Assembly: GCA_037176845.1 (NCBI GenBank)
Contig: JAYKXP010000065.1
Location: 1 to 64,000 of the forward strand
Origin: Paramarasmius palmivorus
Lineage: Eukaryota; Basidiomycota; Agaricomycetes; Agaricales; Marasmiaceae
Length of the DNA: 64,000 nucleotides
Direction: 5' to 3'
Shown piece by piece: positions 9,288-19,000 of this stretch (the stretch's first letter is position 1; every line of letters begins with the position of its first letter). The notes below the pieces were generated by a model. That model was not told the origin of the DNA. It made no database searches and was given only the letters and a program-made list of their open reading frames with translations. The position numbers and the translations under genes are program-made.

Positions 9288-11038
9288 TGTGAGGCTTATA
9301 AAACGCTTGTGAACGAGCGAAATAATATGCCAGGTTGTGCGAGCGGGGTTCGACGTTGTCAAAGGATCCGTACAATCGACACAAGAAATCAACTAGCACA
9401 CTAGTTGAACGTCTACAAATCACTAGGACACAAGGGAAGTGTACGAGCGATGAATGAAACAATGTAATATGATAATATAGTCTCGATATGATCAAGACAA
9501 CGCGAGCCAACCTATAAACCTATCTATAACTATTCCTATACGTTCCTATGACGCAAAATAACCTATCGAACCCAACAAGGGTAAAGACCTATTGTTCCTA
9601 TGAAGGCTATGGTTACACTAGTCGAACTAGCACGACAACCAAAGGCACTGATTACACTAGTCGAACTAGCACGACAATCAGGCCACCTATAAGCTAGTGG
9701 GGCTCCACACTAAGCTTTAACGACACTGGTGGGGCTCCACACCAAGTGAAAAGAGGGATCTAGTGGGGCTCCACACTAGTCCAGAAACAATCAATCCTAT
9801 GCAAGAGACTAGACGCGCTAGCTCTGTCCTATGGGTATCTCAAAGTTCTAATTTCACGACTCTAGTTCAATATAGAGAAGGGCTTTTCAAGGTTTTATTT
9901 TCTAAGTTATTGTTCTAAGCACACGTCGCCTCTATGGTCAACGATAGAAGTCAAAAACCTTGCTATTGAGCTCTAGGGCTACGTATATAGCGGGGTAATT
10001 GCTTGAGAGCTTCCTAGGGAAACCCTGCTGCTTATATACCCGCGAGCGTACATATTTTACATATAAGTGAAAGTGGACACGATAAAGTAATAGTAACTAT
10101 GCAAGAAACGAGAACGAGGAGAGGATTCTGTCCATATGAAGTAAGTATCTACCAGAAAAGGAAGGTTTGGATATATATTGGTCGGAATTCGACATTATTT
10201 TGCAGGACTGCGAGTCATATTACTTTTTGGTTGCTAAGAAGTGGCGCGCGGAGGCGCTGTTCCGCATGGCGCGTTTCGGATATCGGTGCTAGGACATAGT
10301 TATTCCGCTCGGAACTTGCTAGGAGTCCGATCTCGACCGAAACGCTTCGGATTCGTATCCGAGGAAGGTAGGCTCTATGCCCTTGTAGTTCTATATTATA
10401 TTTTCTATGTCCTAGGACAGTCCTGGCACAGAATCCTATCTGTTTCCTTGTTATAGGACTATATGTCCCTCACTAGTGTCATTACTAGCAGTAGGAATCC
10501 CAACTCGAAGCTCGAGGGATATTCCGATCGATATGTGAAAGCTGTTAAGCCCCCATATGGTCCTCGTATCGATGACCCGGTTACTCGGACATTTCCAATC
10601 CTGGTAACTCTGCTCCCGAAGGTGACTCGCACCTCCAGCTTCTACCGTATTTGGTATATAGCTCTGATTCGTCCCCTAGGGTCCTTCTACGCTGTGGTAG
10701 TTGGTCCTCGTTCACTATCCCATCTCATATGTCCCATAGCGCGAGTATAGTATAGCCATATGACCTACTAGGAAGTCTACCATGTACAGTAGCATGTCCT
10801 CGTAAGGTTCCAGCCTGGTAATAGAGTATAGATACGGTCTACAGGTTTCGACGCGTATCCGAGCGCAATCATATAGGGCTAACGACGACATCAACGTCTA
10901 TGCGCGCGCAGCTAGTATTCACTACGCAGTGCATGCCTATCTTATTCTTCGTCATATGCGCACTACTAGGTTCCTAGTAGTGCTACCAAGTCCATATAGT
11001 ACTTAGTACGATGTACTAGTGCGATTCTGAACACAACA
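9288..11038 (-). repeat. Putative 5' LTR (about 1.75 kb)
   Basis: On the minus strand this segment starts tgttgtg and ends ctcaca, a TG...CA pair. It is bounded on one side by the primer-binding site and on the other by a change in word composition. It lacks long conserved frames and contains short internal direct repeats, as U3/R regions often do. No second copy is in the window to prove it is an LTR; the partner would lie left of base 1. Confidence 0.55.
9613..9776. repeat. Short direct repeats inside the LTR
   Basis: Two copies of a 26-bp word beginning ttacactagtcgaactagc lie at about 9613 and 9652, 39 bp apart. They are followed by three copies of tggggctccacac at about 9697, 9728 and 9763. 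The first word contains the palindromic core actagt. These could be transcription-factor sites or replication-slippage products. Confidence 0.8.
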
Positions 11039-11372
11039 ATTAGTGTCAAAATGACTGTTTTTCAGCGATTTCGTTCTGGTACCCTCACAACGGAAAGGAT
11101 ATTATTGTCTCTTCTAGGTTCTCCCATCCTTCACGTGCGTTCTTTCGGGCGAGAGGAATCTTCCGGATTGACCGCGTCGGCCGAATTGTGTCCTCTGCTC
11201 CCGCGAGAAATCGTTGTGATAAAAGGAGCGCGTGTCCATCGTATTGGCGAGGAGAGGTATAAAGTGGGGTTATCCAAGATAGGCGTGAATTGGTGTAAGA
11301 GACTCGCAATAGGTTAGTCTTTATCTTTCGTAGAGTGTAGTCCGATTTTGATCCATTTGATTCATTTTAGAT

Positions 11373-12667
11373 ATGTCGCTACAATCGCCTAGCGGAGGGA
11401 TTGCGGAAACACTCGTCCAGGCTTCCTTTCACGACTTCCTTAATCACGTTCATGATGCAGAGGCCGGGAAGATCTTCTGTTTTCCCCACATATCTAACAG
11501 CAGTCCCGAGTCAACGATGGCACTGCAGTCCGTGGACGGATACTCTCAGCGTCATATATACGACAATACAAATAGAGCAGAGCAAGATAGGAGTCATGGA
11601 CGTCGACACTGGGATTTCGTTGCTACTGCGAACACGAGCCTTTCTTATGATACTGTACCCGATGGCTTTAACCTCGACTTCTTCGTGGAAACGGGTACAG
11701 TGCTCGTCTTTCTTGGTGTATATGCGGAGGATCCGTCGTTGGCTGCATGCACGGCTACTTTTCACTTGGATGGTCGAATTTTGCCTGAAAGCACGCACGA
11801 CGTGATCGGAATATTGTTACATGCCGGAGATCGAATGTATGTCACAGTTGCTCGGTTACATATGGGTGCTGATAAACAGTTGATTGCAGAATCTTTCGAG
11901 GTGACATCCCTTACCGTCTATGGACCGTGGAGCCGACGATTGCTCATGGAACATATTTCTATTCGATTCTCACCATGGAACATACTTATTGGGCTTTGCT
12001 CAGGCAAGCTTTTCGATCGAAGAATACCTTACCACCAGCGTCATGTGGACATCCATCTTTTCCTCGTATCCTTCGTTATCTGCACGACTACATTGTCGAC
12101 CACACTTCCGAATTCATCTTGTCTTGTTCCGGGGAAGTGGGCAAACATCGCCATCTCCCAGATCTTACATGCATAGAGGGTATCCTACAGCTCTTCTCGC
12201 TCTTTTCGATACTTGAGTTGGAGGATATCCTGTTGTCACGATGTTGTCGAGGCGATCAACGAGAACAAGACACGGAATATCGGGCTTCCTTGCGGGACAT
12301 ATCGCAAATATTGCGCACTCTTAACAGATCGTTTCGTGTATGTTCAAATTCTTCATCTGTGTCCCTTACGGTGGATGATCTGTGGTGTTCATTTCTTGTC
12401 CAGCAATGCGTCGCGTTGATAGCCACTTCGCAAATGGTGTGTCATCCTGTCAGATCTGTATCCTCGATTACTAGTCAAGTCTTCGAGGTCATGGGTCGAC
12501 GGGACGCGGTAGTTAAGGCATGCATCGAAGCAGTCTTGGAACGGAAATTCTGTAACTTTGGACAGTCGGCTCAACTTTGCTTAACTTATGATCATTGTCT
12601 CTCATATAAATGGGCTTTTTTAAACGAGTTTAATGTACGATATTCGATTAGGGTAGTAGGACAGTAA
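11373..12667 (+). pseudogene. Uncertain coding region, two overlapping long frames
   Basis: An ATG at 11373 opens a 267-codon frame that looks coding up to about 11,920 (for example TGTVLVFLGVYAEDP, then ESFEVTSLTV). From about 11,927 a second frame, open to 12,667, looks coding instead (TYWALLRQAFRSKN, PRILRYLHDYIVDH). The switch implies either an unrecognised intron or a frameshift; no clean splice pair in the right phase was found. No known domain is recognised. It lies between the LTR element and the Helitron and shares the CpG-rich style of 13,015-14,150, so it may be host sequence or a gene fragment associated with the Helitron. Confidence 0.35.
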
Positions 12668-12671
12668 TCCT

Positions 12672-12703
12672 AGACTTGGTACTATGAAGACTTGGTACTA
12701 TGA
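12672..12703. repeat. 16-bp perfect tandem duplication
   Basis: The word agacttggtactatga occurs twice head to tail, just after the stop of the second frame of the uncertain coding region. It is probably replication slippage. Confidence 0.9.
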
Positions 12704-13014
12704 TATGCCAGCTATCACTGAATAGCGTTCCTTCGATTGGAGGTTACCGCTCATTGAGCGCTCTCAAAGGTCTGTTAAGCGCTGATGTCCCTAAGCACGT
12801 GCAGTGTTGTTCCTATCGTTTGCGTCTGTTTGCTTGCTTTCAGCTTTCGCTCTTACCATCGTTTCGCAACCAATCGTTCGCTTTACCAGATGAGACCTTC
12901 TCGCTTGACTTCAAACCGTCGATGGCTTGTAGGAGGTATAATGGTGTTATGGCTCTTTGGCAGTACGTGATAATATCTTATCGATCTGCTAGCAGAAGCT
13001 GACTCCCGTGTTCA

Positions 13015-16000
13015 GTGTCTCAGTATCACGATTCACTCGTGGTCGCTCATGAGAAAGCAGCAGCCTCCAATGAGGTCTTCCTAGTTGACGGGTCGCAAAT
13101 GGACCTGCAACACTTATCCTCGCATGCTGTACTCGCTCAGCCTTTCCGTACCCTCAATGCTTCTATGAAGACTCTTATCACGTCCCCCTCCACTCAGAGT
13201 TTTATCTTATACCAAAAGACGCAATATCATCACGTTTTATTCCTTCGTACCCGTATTGCCGATAGCGGGAGTCAGGCACCAATTTGTATCTTTGTCCCAT
13301 CTTTTTCCTTCGATGCCTCCATGTTGAAGCTGAGATCCTGCGTTCCTCGTACCGACCGCTTCCACTACTCGGCAGCGGTATCTTCAAACTCTTCGGCTGT
13401 TCCAGGCGCCAACCTTACATCGTTTCTTACACATAAAGCAGACCCCGTAGAAGAATTTGATTGTAGGATGCAAGTTACAAGAAGACTCTGTGTGAGCAGG
13501 GTTTTGGTTTGTAGGCGCGCCGTTATTGGTTGCCATATCTTGCTGGTCCCTAGGCGTGTTTGCTTCGTGTATTCGGATGCTTTTTGCGGCCGCGAGATAC
13601 ATGTTTCGCAGGTATTGTTGGTATTTCGTGGCATAGTTGCCACGGTAACCAGAAAGCGCGAGCGTACACCCTTTGAGGTACACAGTCATATAGTCAGCAA
13701 CGGTGGTTTTTCGTCTGAATACGTTCACTTATGCGCTCTTCTACGCGCGCTTTCGGATGCGTCCTTTCCACGACCAGGCTGGCTTCCGCTGATATGGATT
13801 TTGGGTGGTTGTCTGTTCTCCGTGTTTGGGTTGAATCTGCTGAATGACACACGGATACCAGGCTTACATTGGATTCGACGGAAAGCGACAGCGTTTATCT
13901 TTGGCATAAAGACTCGTAGTGATAACGTAGAAGGGTACACTCAACGTCATAAAGTGGGTGGTGGTAGGAAAGCACAGATACCACTCGCAGTATTCTCTAG
14001 TTGTGTCCTCCCGTCGGTTCGCCCTTTCCGCTGCACTAAAAAGTGTAAGTTCACTTTCGTGGCTCACGTGAGTGTTCATGAGGCGTCCGTTTATGGTGTA
14101 GAGTGTCATGTTCTACTGGATACCCCCCTACAGCACATTACAAAGTACATGAGTATGAATGATCTTCGTCAAGCGGCTCTAGTCCACGGTGCCTTGGGGT
14201 CAAGCACTATGCAGCGCTCGAAGCTCGAGGATTTCTTTCAGGGTCACATGTGTTATCAGTGTCTTTCAAATGTCAGTGTCTTACGTGTAAAGCATCATAC
14301 AGAGTGCGGAGAGTCTCCTGTAACCGATAAGCTGAGTAACAATAATGCTCAATGTAAATTTCCACCGGAGCCAGTTGACAGGACTTTGACTGACTCTCTG
14401 TTACAGAGTGCTTGCGCAAAAATGGAACCCTCAATGTTCGAGGAAGGTGGTTGTGCAGTGTGTGCCCAGCTCATAAAAGCTTCATCGCTAGCCCCTTTGC
14501 GGAACGTAAAAGGCTTTCTCCGTATTCTTGAAGTTCCAGGTGTCACTCGAAAACCAAGATTACACTGTTATGCTCCTGTTGAAGAGTTAGAGGGTCCAGT
14601 TATTCATCATGGGTCCAGCTTAGTCTGTACAGAGTGTCGTTCAGCGTTAATGAAAAGCAAGGTGCCTAGTCGATCACTTGCAAGGGGATTATGGATTGGT
14701 GATGTACCAAGAGAATTGAAAGAGCTGGGTTATATTGAGAAGCTGTTGGTGGCACGTGTAAGGCATACAGCTGTTTTTGCTCGTATAGCGACAGGTGGGC
14801 GGAAGATGAAGGCCAATGCTATGGCTTTTGAGGTACCTGTACCCAAACTATATAACATGTTACCCCCTCCCAGAGAGGATATTGATGAAATCCTGGCAAT
14901 TCTGTTTACGGGGCCAAGTCAGCCTACTTCAGAGGACTTTAAGCGAACACCTTTTTTAGTCAGACGTAATGTTGTAAAAAAAGCGCTTCAGTGGTTGATA
15001 CTTAACCATAGAGACTACTATGATGTTACCCTGTCTGAAGGAAATTTAGCCCAGTACAATGAAACTGTGCCCCCTTGCTCTGTAATATGGCGTGAAGCTG
15101 ACAGCAACAAATATCATGAAGCTGAGGCTGTAAATGATAACGAGGATGAAGATGGCACAGAGACAGGTCCATGTCAATTCACTGTACATGGGCTTACCGC
15201 TCAGCATCTATCACAAAAGACATTGAGTGAAATTACTGGTCTAGCTACCCAGTATTTCACCAATGGTGGTAAAGTATTGGCAGTTGGTCATAAGGAATCG
15301 GCTGAATCAATATGGAAGAACCCTACGTTGTATCCTCGAATGTTCCCTTGGCTTTTCCCTTATGGATTGGGTGGACTGGGTGTCATTGGCATGGGGGAAG
15401 CTGTACATATAAGATGGTTATTAATGTACTGTGACAAGCGTTTTCAGCTTGACGAGAACTTTCCCATAGTTGCGTTCAGTCATCAACAAGTCAAAGCATC
15501 AACTCAGGCAGGTTGGCTCCTGGCAGATAGGTCATCCTTCTCTTCAGTTGCTAATCGCTTACTTACCTTAAATCAAGATGTATTGCGTGATCTTGCAGAT
15601 AGACTTGCAAATGGAGAAAGAGTAGTCCCTCAGACTTTGGATGAAGCAAATTGCTTTAAAACAATATCTGATTTGGACCGTGTAGCGGGAAAGGTGTCAG
15701 GATCAACAACATCAAAGAAATATATGCGCAACGAAGTGTGGTCTTTAATAGCTCATAAAGGTGCACCTTCTTGGTACATAACTATCGCACCAGCTGAGAA
15801 ACATCCTTTGTGCCTTTACTATGCAAGTACTAATACATCATTTACACCTGAAATACTTACCCATAATCTGAAGGCAAAGTTGGTCTGTGCAAATCCAGTT
15901 GCTTCAGCTAGATTCTTTAATTACTTGGTTTCTGTATTTGTCGAAGATATTCTAGGTTTCAAATCAAAGCATCGGGGTCTTTACGGTACACATGATGCAC

Positions 16001-19000
16001 ATTATGGAGTTGTTGAGCAACAGGGTAGGCTGACACTGCATCTTCATTTACTTCTTTGGATTAAGCAGTCTCTATCTCCTAAACAGATCCGTGAGCGCCT
16101 CCTCAGTGGGGCTAAAGATTTTGAACGCAAACTGATATTGTATCTTGACAGTGTTGTTGCTGGCCAGTTTATCAATACTACACTCGAAAAAGTCTCTGTT
16201 GAAATAGATAAGCTTAGTTTGTCTCCTGGATATATGGATCCAACTGAGACACTTCCCATTGCACCTCCAACAACATGTAGAGTACACAGTTCGAGTGTGG
16301 CCATGGATAGTTGTGAGGCCTGTGTAGCTAGCCAAATCTGGCAGCAGCAGTATGAGAAAACAGTGAATGACTTGATATTAAAGGCCAATCATCACTCTTG
16401 TCGGAGAAACTTAAAAAAAGATGGAACTGCCAAAGCAAAGCATGTTTATAAAGGGTGTCATGACAACAAGTGGGGCAAGTGTAGAGCAAGATTTCCCAGA
16501 CCAGTGTGTCTAGCTACTGTTGTGGATTCGAATACGGGTGCTGTACACCTTCAAAAGAATGAACCCTGGTTCAATACCTTCTCTTATCCGTTGACATATC
16601 TTCTTCGATGTAACACTGATGTTACTTATCTGGGCTCGGGGACAGCTATCAAGTCTGTAGTGTTGTACGTCACTGACTACATTACAAAAGCCTCCTTAAG
16701 GACACATGTAGTATTTGATGCAATATTATCTGTGTTCTCTAAAAACAGTAAATTGCTCAATGATGGTGTTTCGAGTGAAGACAAAGCTAGACGTTTGCTT
16801 ACAAAGGTAGTTAATCTGTTAACTACAAGAATGGAGTTTGGAGCACCTCTTATTTGCTCATATTTACTTGGCTTTCCAGATCATTACACTGATCATAACT
16901 TCATCCCCTTCTTTTGGCAGCAATTCGTAGCTCGAGTTCAAGCTGATCTTTCAGAAAACAGTGAGAGAACCCAGACTGAAAAGCTGGCTCTTATGAAACG
17001 AGGAAACCGTATAGTGGGCATGTCTCCAGTAATGGATTACACTGAGAGGCCATTAGAGACAGAGTCTCTTTCTCTTTACGAATGGATTCGTGTGGCCCGT
17101 CGAGTGACAGTCAAGAAGTCCAAGCGTCAACTGAAACATGCTGGTGAGATTGATGATAAAGACTGTACATCAAAGCTTCCAAAGTCTGGTAAGCTGCCTA
17201 AAGACCACTTTCGATTCCTGGCCTCTCATGTTCTTGTACACTCTCACATTGCTCACATCCAGAAAGATAATGAAAAGCTTATTGTAAACTTCTGTGGATC
17301 GACACTTCCAAGACGAGATAAAGGTGACTATGATTATTATTGCTGTGTCATGTTGACCTTGTTTAAGCCCTGGAGAAAAGGGTCAGATCTGAAACACGAG
17401 AGTCAGTCCTGGTCCTCAGAGTTTGCAAGCTTCTCATTTACTGACTTCCAGCTAAAACTAATGGACAATTTGATGATCAAATACGAGTGTCTGGATGCTA
17501 AGGATGATTATCATGCACAGATGCGGAAGGAGGCTACATTACATGCTAGTTGGGATCCTATGCTTGATGTCATTGGTGATGATGTAGAAGATGAAGCACT
17601 GTTGTATGCTGACCAGTTTCTTCATGTTCCTGTGCTAGATCCTAGTGGTGGTGATTTCGAAACACCTGCTGTTCTATCTCAGTATACTAATGCCCACCAA
17701 AAACATGTATTGGAGAAAACACATATTCGTAATCTTCTAAATAAATGCATGTGGAGCGCATCAGCTCCCTGCCCTTCCATAGCTCCTTTGGAACAGCATT
17801 CCTTTCCTATGTTGTCTTCTGATCACTGGAGGTCACTAGTTAACACTCAAAAAAAGGAAATCATTGATCATCGGACTTCAGCTGTACCACCATCAGTCCG
17901 TGCCGCTTTTATTGCTCAGAGGGATACTTCTGTCCTGAGATGTAGAGGTACCAATGTAGTTCGAGTTATTGATAAAACCTATCTTGAAAGGGTATCTAAC
18001 AAGCAAGCTATCCAGAATGTAGCTAACAATATAGCTGATAATTATGGCTTGAATGAAGAACAACTGCGAGCATTTTCTATAATTACTAACCATGCTTTAA
18101 ACATCAATTCAGGCCAACTTAAAATGTATATTGGTGGTATGGGTGGAACAGGCAAGTCTACTGTTCTAAAAGCATTGATAGACTTCTTTACTCACAGAAA
18201 TGAAAGCTACAGACTACTTGTAGTAGCTCCAACTGGAAGTGCAGCAGCTCTTCTAGGAGGCTCAACATATCATTCAGCATTTGGCATAAATGATTATAGT
18301 AGTGGTAATAACTTACCACTTATACGAGAACGCTTGATTGGTACAGAATATGTTTTCTTTGATGAAGTCTCAATGCTGTCTGCATGGGAAATGTACCGAA
18401 TCAGTCGTCAGCTTTGCCTTGCACTGTTGAAGGAAGACATAGAATTCGGTGGGTTGAATATGATATTTGCTGGTGATTTTGCACAGCTTCCTCCTCCAAT
18501 GGGTGGTGAAGGTGTCTCTTTATATAGTCATCGCATTGGAGCTCTGCGAGGAACTACTAGACAACAGGAAGAGGCAATAGGCAAGTCATTATGGCATCAT
18601 GTAACCACAGTTGTCATTTTGCGCAAAAATATGCGCCAGAACAAGCAAAGTGATGATGATGCAAAGTTTCGTATTGCGCTGGAGAACATGCGATATAAAA
18701 ACTGTTCAGATGCAGACATTGAGTTTCTGAAGACTCGTATTACATCTCTAGCTCCAGGTCGACCTTCAATTTGCAGTCCACTCTTTAGAAATGAGGCTAT
18801 TATCACTGCTCGTAATGTACACAAGGACGAAATCAATGATATAGGCTGTGTCCGCTTTGCAGAGGAGAGAAATGAACCTCTAAGCTATTTCTATAGCGAA
18901 GACATTATCAAGCCTTCAGACAGACCTGAAAAGAATAAAGAGCTTAGTGACAAGTTTATTCATCTGAAACAAATGACTCCTGAATGGCAGGAATATTTAT

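Larger units (their letters stand above)
1..11038 (-). mobile_element. Ty3/Gypsy-type LTR retrotransposon, 3' end beyond left edge
   Basis: Reading on the minus strand, the order is a putative 5' LTR (about 11,038 to 9,288), primer-binding site, leader, gag with a CCHC knuckle, aspartic protease, and reverse transcriptase, RNase H and integrase. Integrase last is the Ty3/Gypsy order (established knowledge). No chromodomain is visible at the pol C-terminus. A matching 3' LTR is not in the window. If the plus-strand gene at 1-1,232 is internal to the element, the 3' LTR lies left of base 1. The main frames are long and uninterrupted, so the element looks young or recently active. The right boundary is inferred from a terminal TG...CA pair and a sharp change in word composition; a possible 5-bp target duplication (attag) follows at 11,039. 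Confidence 0.85.

Noticed and set aside
9613..9776. CRISPR-like spaced repeats
   Set aside because: Too few copies, unequal spacing and a fungal LTR context; simple direct repeats are sufficient.
13099..14149. Assigning a domain to the first 380 residues of the Helitron frame
   Set aside because: No motif is recognisable and composition differs from the rest; naming a domain would be guesswork.
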